From Nonomuraea sp. PA05 (lineage in GTDB: Bacteria > Actinomycetota > Actinomycetes > Streptosporangiales > Streptosporangiaceae), in NCBI RefSeq assembly GCF_008086045.1, contig NZ_VSEY01000026.1, positions 124,001-188,000 of the forward strand: DNA of 64,000 bases. The letters are read 5' to 3'. The translations under genes and the position numbers were made by a program. Positions 15,877-24,773 of the stretch are shown piece after piece. How positions within the stretch are numbered: position 1 is the stretch's first letter; every line of letters begins with the position of its first letter. Under the pieces are notes generated by a model. That model searched no databases. It saw only the letters and a program-made list of their open reading frames with translations, and was not told the origin of the DNA.

Positions 15877-16340
15877 TCAGAAGCCCTCGAGACGGGCAGC
15901 GTGCGCCGCGGCCTTGTCCGCCGACTCCTCGCCCACCTCCACCCTCCGCGCAGTGTCTTGGCGACCTTACGAAATCGCTCCTGTCGCTCCGCCGTTTCCT
16001 CTGCTTGGGCGGCCTGCAGCAGGCTCTCCCAGCGCGGTGGCCACCAGCATCGCCGGGGAGGCGATCAGCGGCGCGTCGGCACATCACGCACGGGAGTCGG
16101 CCGCCAGCACCATCAGATGGTTTGCCAGCCGCTGGCCTGCGCCCGCAGGAGCATCACCTGGGCCGCTTTCTCGCCCTGGTCGACGAGCTCGACATGGGCG
16201 CCGGTGTAGGCGAACGCTTTCGGCCGCCGGCTCGTTCGACCTCGGATGCCCGCTCGGTGGCGGTGAAGCAACGCTGCAGCAATCCGATGGCCACCAGGGC
16301 TGCGGCCCAGTTCCGCCGTCAGGTGATCGTCGCCGGGGTG
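15877..16340 (-). pseudogene. Decayed gene, unidentified, several frameshifts
   Basis: No intact frame exists, but joining minus-strand frames gives protein-like text in order: AALVAIGLLQRCFTATERA, AFAYTGAHVELVDQGEKAAQ, ANHLMVLAADSRA, DAPLIASPAMLVATAL, RWESLLQAAQAEETAERQER and RRVEVGEESADKAAAHAARL, ending in TGA at 15877. At least four frame changes or stops are needed. The family is not recognised. Confidence 0.5.
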
Positions 16341-16398
16341 GGGCCCTTTGCGAACGGTGCGGCGGACGCGTGAGAGACCACCGTCCGCCGCACCTCCG

Positions 16399-16689
16399 TC
16401 ATGCAGCCTCGCCGCTCAGAATCTGCTCGAAGGTCCGTCTCGCGGCAGAGGTCAGCGTCCAAGCGGTCTCATGCACAGTCCGCCTCTCGCAATCCGTGCG
16501 GCGGACAGAGCCCTGGCCGCCTCCGGCACACAGCTCGTAGATGGTCGTCTGGCAGCTACAGCTGTGCGAGACGACGCGGACGCGCTGCACCCGCTTCGTC
16601 GGTTCGTGCCACGTCAGGTTGATGCGGTCAGCGAGAGGTGGGTGGGCATGCGGACCGTGATAGTCCGGAATCTCACCTGGAGCACTCAC
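16399..16689 (-). CDS. Small hypothetical protein (second of a GntR-linked pair)
   Basis: A 96-aa protein, Cys- and Arg-rich in the middle (SHSCSCQTTIYELCAGGGQG), ending TSAARRTFEQILSGEAA. Its GTG start overlaps the stop of the preceding small gene (GTGA), so the two are coupled. Such pairs divergent from a short GntR regulator recur in actinomycetes, but the function is unknown to me. Confidence 0.55.
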   Translation of the reverse strand: MSAPGEIPDYHGPHAHPPLADRINLTWHEPTKRVQRVRVVSHSCSCQTTIYELCAGGGQGSVRRTDCERRTVHETAWTLTSAARRTFEQILSGEAA

Positions 16690-16868
16690 CAGGTCCGCCC
16701 CTCGAAGATCTCGACGAGGTTCCTGAGCGCCGTGGCGACCCGTCCCATGACGAGGCCGTGGACATGATCGCTCTCTTGTGGCAGTTGATACCCGTGCCTC
16801 TCCAACACGGACCGCACCTCCGCAGCCAGCAGGGGTGTGAACCGGACGTCTGTGGTTGTGTTGTCCAT
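16686..16868 (-). CDS. Small hypothetical protein (first of a GntR-linked pair)
   Basis: A 60-aa protein (MDNTTTDVRFTPLLAAEVRSV...GLVMGRVATALRNLVEIFEG) with a perfect AGGAGG site that fixes the ATG at 16868. It is translationally coupled to the downstream 96-aa gene and divergent from the GntR gene. No domain is recognised; the helical content suggests a small binding or adaptor protein. Confidence 0.6.
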   Translation of the reverse strand: MDNTTTDVRFTPLLAAEVRSVLERHGYQLPQESDHVHGLVMGRVATALRNLVEIFEGRTW

Positions 16869-16948
16869 GGGTCGGACCTCCTGTGTCCGATCAAGGGCCC
16901 GTCTCGACGCTTCCACCGCTGAGGCGGGCCCGTTCACTTTCCAGCAGA

Positions 16949-17016
16949 GTACGTCCCACACGTACAACACGTCCAGTACGTACAGCTCGTACCCGACGTA
17001 AGCTCCATGCCTGTAC
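16949..17016. promoter_or_regulatory. Cluster of six GTAC elements between divergent genes
   Basis: GTAC occurs at 16949, 16962, 16976, 16980, 16989 and 17013, mostly as CGTAC or GTACGT. This dense cluster lies in the control region shared by the small-gene pair and the GntR gene, and is a candidate GntR operator array. Confidence 0.35.
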
Positions 17017-17035
17017 GTCCTTAACGTGTTGTCGC

Positions 17036-17290
17036 GTGACCATTGACCAGCTCGACCCCACGCCTATCTACGAGCAACTGGCTCGCATCATCCGGGAGCG
17101 CATCAAGGCCGGCGACTTGGAGGAGCGACAGCTGGTGCCTTCCGAGAGCTCGCTGCAGCAGGAGCACGGCATCGCTCGGGGGTCTGTTCGGCGGGCCATG
17201 GAGGTGTTGCGCGAGGAAGGCTGGGTGGTCACGATCCAGGGCCGGGGGACGTTCGTGGCGCCCAAAGACGCCTGGCCTGAGAAACGATGA
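17036..17290 (+). CDS. Short GntR-family regulator (DNA-binding domain only)
   Basis: An 84-aa protein that is essentially one GntR winged helix: TPIYEQLARIIRERIKAGDLEE, LVPSESSLQQEHGIARGSVRRAMEVLREEGWVVTIQGRGTFV. No effector domain follows, as in the minimal YtrA-like or actinomycete stand-alone type. The GTG at 17036 is chosen because the upstream frame is non-conserved. It is divergent from two tiny genes and probably controls them and itself. Confidence 0.88.
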   Translation: MTIDQLDPTPIYEQLARIIRERIKAGDLEERQLVPSESSLQQEHGIARGSVRRAMEVLREEGWVVTIQGRGTFVAPKDAWPEKR

Positions 17291-17440
17291 GCGTCTTCGG
17301 ACGTGAGCGGGCCGGAGGAATTGCCTGCTACAGGTGCGGCGGTCTCACGAACGGGATGGTCACACGCCGGCGTGCAAGCCAGCTGGTGGAGCTTCCGGCC
17401 GATGTCGGAGGCAACACCGCGATCGACGATCGGCTGCGAG

Positions 17441-17869
17441 TCAGTGCTCAGCCCGTGAACGCGTGACCTCCTTGAGTATGCGATTGGCAGCCTCGGAGGG
17501 GTCTTCGTGCTCCCAGATGCGGACGACTCTCCAACCCGCCTGCTGCAGATGCTCGTTGGTCGCAGCATCCCGCGCCATGTTCTTCGCCAGCTTCTCGGCC
17601 CACCATGTGTCATTCGCGGCGGGGCGCGTGGCGTGTTCCGGGCAGGAGTGCCAGAAACAGCCGTCCACGAACACCGCGACCTTCGCTCGGGTGAAGGCGA
17701 TGTCAACCGAACGGCGCTTGAGTCCAGGTATCGGCCACGCCACTCGGTATCGCAGGCCACGGGCGTGCAGCAGTTTGCGGACCGAGATTTCAGGTGCCGT
17801 GTCCCTGCGACGCTGTTTGCTCATCCGCGCTGACACGCCGGCCGAACTAGGAGAAGGAATGGAGGCCAC
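17441..17869 (-). CDS. vsr: Vsr-type very short patch repair endonuclease
   Basis: A 142-aa nuclease that nicks 5' of T in T:G mismatches created by deamination of 5-methylcytosine. Family signatures are complete: RRRDTAPEISVRKLLHARGLRYRV, the catalytic D56 in SVDIAF, VAVFVDGCFWHSCPEH (with C71, H74, C76 and H79 around the metal/zinc site), N..WW..KL..N, and GWRVVRIWEHE. It marks the edge of the island and pairs logically with the two cytosine methyltransferases. A start at 17869 (GTG) keeps the usual pre-domain tail; ATG 17824 is possible. Confidence 0.92.
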   Translation of the reverse strand: MASIPSPSSAGVSARMSKQRRRDTAPEISVRKLLHARGLRYRVAWPIPGLKRRSVDIAFTRAKVAVFVDGCFWHSCPEHATRPAANDTWWAEKLAKNMARDAATNEHLQQAGWRVVRIWEHEDPSEAANRILKEVTRSRAEH

Positions 17870-17956
17870 GGGAGAACGCTATAGCGGAACCAGAATTGGG
17901 CTCAACACAGGTCAAGGCCACCGACTCCACTTGAGCCGGTGGCCCGACTGTGTTAC

Positions 17957-19912
17957 TTACGCATCGGCGCGACGCCCGAACTGTCCTCCGCCCTGGGTGA
18001 GAATGCGCTGCTCGACATTGACGAGTCCCAGCAGAGCTGCGGACAGGGCGGTGGGCTCCAGAAGCTGCCGCACGTCCTCTTCGCCCATGAGAATCGGCTC
18101 GTCGTCCTCGGTCTTGCCTACGAGAGTTCCGTTCAGCCGTTGGGCGTGAACCACGTGCGCGACCGCCTCTTCGCCATAGACCCGTTGCACCAGATCCCGC
18201 ACCTTCGCCGGATCGGCCTTGGGCCAGATCTGGTCGGCCCAGTAAGCGAACTCCTGGAGGAACACAGGATGGGCAGAGTTGAGGTAGACCACCCCTCGGT
18301 ACTCCGCCCCTTCGATGTCCCGCACTTCGTTGCGCACGTACTGGGCCAGGTGCTTGCTCTCTTCAGGATCGAAGCGCTTCCAGTCGAAGGTGGGATAGCC
18401 ACCCCGCACCCTTGAAGGGGAGCCCTGCATCGAGCCGGCTGTTGCCGGTACGAGAACATGGCGGGGCCCGCCCGTGCCGCCCGTTCCGCCCGACTTCCCG
18501 GATCCTCCGGCAGACCGTGGGCCACGCGAACCCGAAGTGCCGGCGAACGAGCCGCTCGGGTGCCCGAGTACCTTTCCCATCGCGGCACTGAGGACCCTGG
18601 AAGCCTTGAAGCGGGGGTTCAGCCGATCCAGGATGCGCGCAAGATTTTTGGCCATCGAGGGATCCGTCTGGGTGGTGTCCCGAGCGCGAGCCTTCTGTTG
18701 CGCCTCGGCCAGTTCCTCCGGGAAATTCTCGAAGAAGGCATCTCCCCACTCCTCCCAGGGCAACTCCGTACCACCCTTGCCGAAGAGGATGTGTCGGGAT
18801 GCTTGCGTGATCACACCCCATCGAGTGGGCTGGCTGTCGCTGTAGACCGGTGGGCGTACGATCAGCCATGTACGCCCCATGATCTCGTCAGTGATGCCGA
18901 ACAGGCGGTATCGGCTCTTGCCCCGGTCCGCGTGGTAGGCCTCCCCCTGGTAGTCCACGACCGCGACGGGCCGCTGGATGATGTAGTCGGCTGTACCACC
19001 AACGGGCGGCTCCGGCTCTGGAACGTAGAACCAGTCGACCTGGGTTCCGTGCTCATCGACGGTTACTGCGCCCGTCACGGCGGCGCTCGGGATGTAATGT
19101 CGCAGACCATGGACGCGACGGGGGCGCCACACCATGGCCCTGCCGTCGGGCAGGTTCACGGTCTTGTCCCTGGTGTCTCGGCGGTCGCTGCTCTTCTTGG
19201 CGTACAGGTCGACGACCGTGGTTTCGATTGGCGCGCCGTTCCTCTCCGGCACCTCGATCAGGCGGCTGTTGAGGTACCGAACGAGCTCGTCGACCGTTTC
19301 CTTACGGGAGGAGTCCTGATCCCCCATCCAGGTGTCGCTGTCTGGGGCCGACCCGAGCAGCACCATGATTGTTCCTGTGTGCATCCATGGGGGACGGATA
19401 CGGCTCCAGTCACAACCGTGGTCTTCATCCATGAACGGCTGCACCACGTCCGTGAAGCTGACGAATTCGCCGTTCTCGTCCTCGGCCGACCATTCCCGGA
19501 GGGCGTAGTTACCATCGCTGTCGCGGTAGATCCACAGCATGGCACCGTCAGGCGCCTCAGCCGTGTAACTGATGACGACCACGCCGTACGGGTTCCACGG
19601 CAGGACGGAGGACTTGAATCCCTGGCCGAAGTTGCCGTCGACACCGATGGGCTTACCGCCGCCACCGAACGTCGTGAGGAAGATCTTGAGGTCTTCCGGC
19701 CGCATTCCTGCGCCATTATCCATGATCGTGCGGCGTAGAACGCCCTGCCGTTCTGCAGCCTGCTCTTCGATCCCGAAGTGGACGATGGACGCGCCGCTTT
19801 CCTCGGAGTTCTTCCACGCTTCTCGCGCCCACTGGTAAGGCCCGCCAGCTTCATAGGCCTGGCGGATGAGGTGGGCTGTGGCCTCCGTCGGCACGTGTAC
19901 AAATCTGGGCAT
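17957..19912 (-). CDS. GHKL (Hsp90/MutL/MORC-type) ATPase A of the defence island
   Basis: A 651-aa protein with an N-terminal Bergerat-fold ATPase: the N-box around E31/N35 (REAWKNSEES), the G1 box DNGAGM (65-70) and the G2 box GNFGQGFKS (93-101). The middle holds beta-rich transducer-like sequence. Residues about 495-545 form a Gly/Ser-rich linker (GGSGKSGGTGGTGG) before a helical C-terminal domain (FDPEESKHLAQYVRNEVRD...). No nuclease motif was recognised, so it probably provides ATP-driven clamping or remodelling. The start at 19912 is chosen by homology; the frame extends to 20083. It lies 87 bp upstream of vsr on the same strand, so co-transcription is likely. ATPase B at 26397 is only distantly similar. 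Confidence 0.85.
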   Translation of the reverse strand: MPRFVHVPTEATAHLIRQAYEAGGPYQWAREAWKNSEESGASIVHFGIEEQAAERQGVLRRTIMDNGAGMRPEDLKIFLTTFGGGGKPIGVDGNFGQGFKSSVLPWNPYGVVVISYTAEAPDGAMLWIYRDSDGNYALREWSAEDENGEFVSFTDVVQPFMDEDHGCDWSRIRPPWMHTGTIMVLLGSAPDSDTWMGDQDSSRKETVDELVRYLNSRLIEVPERNGAPIETTVVDLYAKKSSDRRDTRDKTVNLPDGRAMVWRPRRVHGLRHYIPSAAVTGAVTVDEHGTQVDWFYVPEPEPPVGGTADYIIQRPVAVVDYQGEAYHADRGKSRYRLFGITDEIMGRTWLIVRPPVYSDSQPTRWGVITQASRHILFGKGGTELPWEEWGDAFFENFPEELAEAQQKARARDTTQTDPSMAKNLARILDRLNPRFKASRVLSAAMGKVLGHPSGSFAGTSGSRGPRSAGGSGKSGGTGGTGGPRHVLVPATAGSMQGSPSRVRGGYPTFDWKRFDPEESKHLAQYVRNEVRDIEGAEYRGVVYLNSAHPVFLQEFAYWADQIWPKADPAKVRDLVQRVYGEEAVAHVVHAQRLNGTLVGKTEDDEPILMGEEDVRQLLEPTALSAALLGLVNVEQRILTQGGGQFGRRADA

Positions 19913-20149
19913 GCCTGCCCCCTTCTCCCCTAGAGCCGCAGCCCTAGAAGTCTCGACAAGAGCGGAGGCCCTTGTCGGAGGCATCGTACCTTCCGCCTCT
20001 CGGGGAAGCGACCCATATCGAGGATGGGTCGACGGATCGCCTACCGAGCTTGATCGCTTCGCATCGCGGCATAACCAGTTCATTCAGGAGCTAAGTCCGC
20101 CAACGCGAACGCCGTCGTGGAAGTATGGTGCTACCCTCACCGCTCGCTT

Positions 20150-20700
20150 CTCGACCGCATCAGCCGGACGTAGGCGGCGCTGCCGTCGGCGGGCACGCTG
20201 CGAAGCACAAGCAGCAGATCCTCAACAACCTCTTCAAGTTCGCCATGGAGAGCAACGCACTGACAGCGAATCTGCCTTAACATCACGTGGACAAACACCA
20301 GGGCCCAGGGAAGCAGTATGCTCCGGCAAGTGTGGTTACCGTACTCGCACGGGCCCGCCATTCTCTTTCAGGTGGGCAGGGAAGGTTCAAGTCGGCAGGG
20401 GAAGGTGCTTGTAGGCAAGCGCGTAAGCGCCTCATCGATTGGTTCGGTTGCACGCATTATGTCGCGCGCTCCGACTGGAAGAGGTAATCGACATGCGAAA
20501 GGGAAACCTCGCGAACCTTCCCGATGGCGATGGATGAGGTGCATTCACCCTGACCAATGCCGCCCCCTGGAAGCAAGTGGACCGGCGACGGCAGTACGAG
20601 GCAGCGCCGCGACCTGAAGCACCGCGCGCCGAAGGCGAGGCGGTCAGTGCCTATTCACCCCGATCTGGTCGTGCCCAATTTATTGTCTTGGTCTGGGCTG
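20150..20700 (+). pseudogene. Decayed tyrosine recombinase (integrase) gene
   Basis: Frame-shifted plus-strand pieces match the order of actinomycete tyrosine integrases. The core-binding helix is AAKHKQQILNNLFKFAMES followed by NALTANLP (about 20205-20279). Next comes the start of the catalytic domain, RKGNLANLPDGDG and FTLTNAAPW (about 20495-20570). Then STRQRRDLKHRAPKAR and SVPIHPDLV (about 20590-20680), equivalent to the usual RGLKHRA..E.RPVPIPPELV. Stops and frameshifts separate the pieces, and the catalytic C-terminal half (R..H..Y) is missing. It indicates that the island arrived on, or was invaded by, an integrative element. Confidence 0.6.
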
Positions 20701-20719
20701 CCGGAGAGGTCATACTCGG

Positions 20720-21775
20720 TCACCTCAGGCTTCTTAGCTGCCGCAGATCAGGGAAGATGTCGTAGAGCGGCGCCTCGCCATGCCCGAGCGCGTAGGCAAG
20801 GATATAGGTGGCGAGGCGGGGAGGAATGGCGTTTCCTATTTGTTGTGCGACATCCCGGCCGCGCCACTTGTAGTCCGAGGGGAAGGTCTGCAACTGCCCA
20901 GATTCTTTGAGAGAGAAACGTGGAGGATCTGCTGGCCGACCATCGAGCAACTCCACGCGGTTGCGGGAGATTTTTCCCGTCACGGTGAAAGCGGGTTCGG
21001 CTGAGGTGCGCTGACCTCGGTTCTTGGGATCGCCGCCGGTTCCGTAGTTGGAGACGACGACGAACGGCTCTGGTCGGTTGAGCACGTCCTCCATCGCAAC
21101 CCATGGAAGCAGTTTCGCGTCGCCCCCATGCCTCGGGGTGTTCTTTTGATATGGGTAATGCGTTGGTCTGGGCAGAACGGCTTCACCGTCCAGTCGGGCG
21201 ATGAGCACCGCTCGACGACGCGTCTGCGGAACTCCGAATTCCTCTGCGCGTAGTACACCGCAAGTCGCGTTGTATCCCTCCTTCTCGAGGATTGTCTTCA
21301 TGGCTTGCCAGACGGGAAGTACAGCGGGCACCTGCTCCAAGACGATTGCATCGTAAGGGTTGCCATCGTCTATCGCTTGGAGCGCCCATTTCAGGGGTTC
21401 CAGGACCAAGCCCGTGCGGTCGTCGCCATCATGATCGGCTGCTAGCTTCTCAAGATCGGCGGCGACGTCCTGTCGGAGTGCCATACGATCGGCGAAGTCG
21501 AGAACCTCGTCCAGTGCGCGGCGCCCGGTGCCTGAACCCGCAACGGTGTACGTCTGACAAGGAGGGCCGCCCGCCAAGACGGTGGCATCGCCGAAGTCCG
21601 CAGGCTTGAAACTGCGTACATCGTCATGTCGCGTTTCGAGGTTCTCGGCGTTCCGCGTCTCGCACGCGTTCTTGTCTAGCTCGATGCCGATCGCTGCCAC
21701 CTCGAGCCATCGTGCAGCTACGTCCAACCCTCCCGGACCGGCGAACAGATCAACGATCGTTGGGGGGCGGCGCAC
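20720..21775 (-). CDS. DNA (cytosine-5)-methyltransferase A
   Basis: A 351-aa C5 methyltransferase. Motif I is VDLFAGPGGLD (8-18). Motif IV GGPPCQTYT carries the nucleophile C73. Motif VI reads LEQVP (E147), with Q in place of the usual N of ENV. Motif VIII is QTRRR (184-188) and motif X QIGNAIPP near the C-terminus. The target-recognition region is about 200-290. The GTG start follows GGAGAG. It is divergent from methyltransferase B across a 244-bp gap. It is predicted to protect host sites from the island's nuclease. Confidence 0.92.
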   Translation of the reverse strand: MRRPPTIVDLFAGPGGLDVAARWLEVAAIGIELDKNACETRNAENLETRHDDVRSFKPADFGDATVLAGGPPCQTYTVAGSGTGRRALDEVLDFADRMALRQDVAADLEKLAADHDGDDRTGLVLEPLKWALQAIDDGNPYDAIVLEQVPAVLPVWQAMKTILEKEGYNATCGVLRAEEFGVPQTRRRAVLIARLDGEAVLPRPTHYPYQKNTPRHGGDAKLLPWVAMEDVLNRPEPFVVVSNYGTGGDPKNRGQRTSAEPAFTVTGKISRNRVELLDGRPADPPRFSLKESGQLQTFPSDYKWRGRDVAQQIGNAIPPRLATYILAYALGHGEAPLYDIFPDLRQLRSLR

Positions 21776-22019
21776 GTACTCTCCTGTCAGCTGAGGTGGA
21801 TGGCAGGTACAGCTGAGACGCCTACCTACCTATGGGGCAGCCACGATGGCGGCAAGTTTACTCCCTGATCACGACAGTCACCCTGGTCCAGCGCTGTGGT
21901 TCGCATGCCAGAAGCTGGTGACATGACAGTAGATCTTGCCCAAGCCGTTCGTAGTCGACAAGAGTCTGATTTGTCGGATCAGATCGGTACTCTCGTGCTC
22001 TCGCTACAGAGGAGGGCTC

Positions 22020-23279
22020 ATGGGCCACATCGAGAGGATCTTCAGGGCCGTGGAGATCTGTGCCGGCGCTGGTGGGCAGGCGCTTGGGTTGGAGCGCGCA
22101 GGCTTCGAGCATGACCTACTAATAGAGCTTGACGATGACGCAGCTGCGACGCTGCGGCTGAACCGCCCAGCTTGGAAGGTCGTGACGGGGGACGTCGCGG
22201 ATAGATGCGTCTGGAACCCCATCGACTACGCTGGAAGCGTTGACCTCCTGGCCGGTGGGGTGCCCTGCCCTCCCTTCACTGTCGCAGGCAAACAGCAAGG
22301 GGCCACCGATGAGCGTGATCTCTTTGCTTGGGCGGTTGAGCAGGTCGAAATCGTCCGACCTCGCGCGTTGCTGTTGGAAAATGTTCGCGGCCTGAGTCAA
22401 CCCAGATTTGCGGGATACCGGCAACACGTCCTGGACCGGCTACGTGAGTTCGGATACGTGGCAGATTGGAAAATGGTGAACGCGTGCGACTACGGAGTCC
22501 CTCAGCTGCGGCCCAGATTCATACTCGTCGCGATGACTCCGGAAGATTTTCCGTACTTTCATTGGCCTATAAGCGCGCCTGCCCCTCTTACCGTCGGGCA
22601 GGCTCTGCTGCCTTTGATGTCCGCCAACGATTGGGACGGGGCTGAGGCGTGGGCGAGAAGGGCGAATCGTATCGCGCCGACTCTCGTCGGAGGCTCGAAG
22701 AAGCATGGTGGTGCGGATCTTGGGCCGACACGAGCGAAAGCCGAGTGGGCGAAGATGGGTGTGAACGGGTGGGCTTTGGCCGATGCAGCTCCGTTCGGAG
22801 GCGAGGTTTTCGAAGTAGGGCCCAAGTTGACATGCGAAATGGCAGCTCGTCTCCAGGGTTGGGACGAGGGGGAGTTTCAGTGGGTATTCAACGGCAGGAA
22901 GACTGCTCGCTACCGCCAGATTGGCAATGCCTTCCCGCCTCCGATGGCCAAGGCGCTCGGCATGGCTATTTCGGCAGCGCTAAGCCGTACGACCACACCT
23001 CGTGAACGTGTTGCGGAGCCGGAGCACGACTCTGTGTACCGGGTTCTCCGGGAGCGAGGGGATTTCATGACCATTGATCAGATTGCCCGAGCGACGAAGT
23101 CGGGCCTCAAAGCGTATGAACTGGAACGTCACATCAATTTGCTTCGCCAGGACTTCGAGTTCGTGGTGCGCGACAGCGACCCTGTTGCTTACAAGATCGG
23201 AAACATCAAGGCTTTCCGGGGAGAAGCTGACCATGTTCGAAACGAACGGTTCAAGCAGGAAAGGCGGAGGATAAGCTAG
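22020..23279 (+). CDS. DNA (cytosine-5)-methyltransferase B with C-terminal extension
   Basis: A 419-aa C5 methyltransferase, only distantly similar to its divergent neighbour. Motif I is VEICAGAGGQALGL (11-24). Motif IV is GGVPCPPFT (C83; PCPP instead of PCQP). Motif VI is LLLENVRGL (E120), motif VIII QLRPR (162-166) and motif X QIGNAFPPPMA. The last about 80 residues (DSVYRVLRERGDFMTIDQIARA...YELERHINLLRQDFEF) look like an added winged-helix DNA-binding domain. The ATG at 22020 is set by GGAGGG. It probably modifies a second sequence or cooperates with enzyme A. Confidence 0.9.
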   Translation: MGHIERIFRAVEICAGAGGQALGLERAGFEHDLLIELDDDAAATLRLNRPAWKVVTGDVADRCVWNPIDYAGSVDLLAGGVPCPPFTVAGKQQGATDERDLFAWAVEQVEIVRPRALLLENVRGLSQPRFAGYRQHVLDRLREFGYVADWKMVNACDYGVPQLRPRFILVAMTPEDFPYFHWPISAPAPLTVGQALLPLMSANDWDGAEAWARRANRIAPTLVGGSKKHGGADLGPTRAKAEWAKMGVNGWALADAAPFGGEVFEVGPKLTCEMAARLQGWDEGEFQWVFNGRKTARYRQIGNAFPPPMAKALGMAISAALSRTTTPRERVAEPEHDSVYRVLRERGDFMTIDQIARATKSGLKAYELERHINLLRQDFEFVVRDSDPVAYKIGNIKAFRGEADHVRNERFKQERRRIS

Positions 23280-23703
23280 TCAGGCTTGAGAGGTCCGTCC
23301 GGGAGGTGTCTCCTGGTGATGATGTGACGATGCGTTAAAACACGTCATGCAGAAGCAGCGGGACGTTTGAGAAACGTTCGGCGTGCTGGACGTCGGTCCG
23401 GATCGCGCTCGACACTCGCGCCGCCGCGCGCCGCTGAGGTCAACTCCGCGGAGGCCGGTAATCGCCCAGATGTCGCTCCAGACGCAGTAACTCGCTCAGG
23501 TCAAGGGCGTTCCGGCAGCAAACCACTGACAAGCACACCTGGCTGCCTGAACACGGCTGAGGACGTACCGACCCTGCCTGATTTTCGGCTCCGACAAGAA
23601 TGACGAGCCAGGACATCGCACCGCCGTGATCGCAGTTGCCTGACCCCTTATTTGAATCTCCCGGGCGGTGACGGGGTGAGTCCATGAGCTTGAGCGGCGA
23701 ATG
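23280..23703. other. 424-bp gap; hairpin after methyltransferase B
   Basis: An imperfect hairpin CCGGGAG-GTGT-CTCCTGG lies at 23299-23316, directly after the methyltransferase stop, and is a terminator candidate. The rest holds only short open frames that I cannot assign. Confidence 0.35.
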
Positions 23704-24378
23704 CTAATCGACAAGGTCCTCTAGGCCGTCGCGCCATGTCGGAGCAGGGAGCCGGTCGAACAGATGGCGGTTCTCGATCATCGTACGAGCCAGACGGTGG
23801 CAATGCTCGACTGAAGGCGCGCCTATGGCAAGGTATCCCTCTTCGCCGGAGTAGAGGCAGCAGCCCGCTTCGAGTACGAACCGTGAGGTGAGGGCCGCAC
23901 GGTCCCTGTCGAGAACCACCCCCACATATGGGTGCTGCTGTAGGTGCAAAGAACCGGGCGCCCTTCCACGACACGCGTTGTAAGTCGTGCCGCCAGCCGC
24001 GACGATCGCCATGACCAAGGCGGCTACACCGAGATCCATCCCTCCGATATAGCAGAAGAATCCGTCGTCCTCGTTCTCGTAGGCTTCTTCGACAACTGCT
24101 GCCAGCGTCGCTTCGAATCCTGCAGCGTCATATGCGCGGGACGCTCGATCGAGGGCTTTGCGCTCAATGTCAAGTGCGCCTTCAACTTCGTCCCAGGTCA
24201 CATCATAAAGGGGCCGATAGTCTCGATTCCAGCCAGGCCCGGGATAGCTGGCGACGTCCTCCGCAGTAGTCTCTCGCAGCGTGTCGGGGCTGTAGTCGAT
24301 GTAGCAACCGACGTCGAATTCGGGTATCACGCCACTACTCTGCCAGACTGCCCTCCATCCTTTGACCCAGTCGACCAC
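23704..24378 (-). CDS. Hypothetical protein in defence island
   Basis: A 224-aa protein with no family I recognise. It is acidic and aromatic-rich at the start (FDVGCYIDYSPDTL..., YPGPGWNRDYRPLYDVTWDEVEGAL). It has one hydrophobic stretch (GVAALVMAIVAAGG) and a C-terminal Cys-containing region (EAGCCLYSGEEGY). The start is uncertain: GTG 24378, or a GTG about 16 codons later. It lies between the methyltransferases and the Z1 operon but with large gaps, so it need not belong to the system. Confidence 0.55.
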   Translation of the reverse strand: MVDWVKGWRAVWQSSGVIPEFDVGCYIDYSPDTLRETTAEDVASYPGPGWNRDYRPLYDVTWDEVEGALDIERKALDRASRAYDAAGFEATLAAVVEEAYENEDDGFFCYIGGMDLGVAALVMAIVAAGGTTYNACRGRAPGSLHLQQHPYVGVVLDRDRAALTSRFVLEAGCCLYSGEEGYLAIGAPSVEHCHRLARTMIENRHLFDRLPAPTWRDGLEDLVD

Positions 24379-24773
24379 TCCGCTGTGCGGGATGCTGGAT
24401 GGACCGGCTCAACGCCATGGCTGAGTTCATGTGGTCTGACAAGCATGCCGTGCGGCAGAAGGGAAACTACTTCCGTCGTGGCCAATGACGACTTGGCCCC
24501 CGCCTGAAGACAGGCTCCACTCACGGGAGTACTCGGAGGAGCCTGCTGATCGAGGAGCAAGACCCGGGGCCTGAGCCATCGACAGCGGCTCGCTGTATGC
24601 CGAATCAGGCCACCTGCAGCCGCTGGGGCTCGGCGATGGTCTTGTAGAAGCTTGCATAGGCGAAGCTTTGTCGAGGCAGCCACGCGGGTCGCGAGCGGAT
24701 CACTGATGAGTTCTGCAGTCTGTCGACGTCCGACTGCTGTGATCGGCCGTCCGGCGCTTCGCAGGCCCTCATG
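24379..24773. other. 395-bp gap without a supported gene
   Basis: Minus-strand frames here are open (for example 24605-24817) but lack ribosome sites and recognisable motifs. This may be debris 3' of the Z1 operon. No terminator stands out. Confidence 0.25.

Noticed and set aside
20137..20361. 74-codon minus-strand gene in the gap before methyltransferase A
   Set aside because: It is antisense to the integrase relic, which explains the sequence better.
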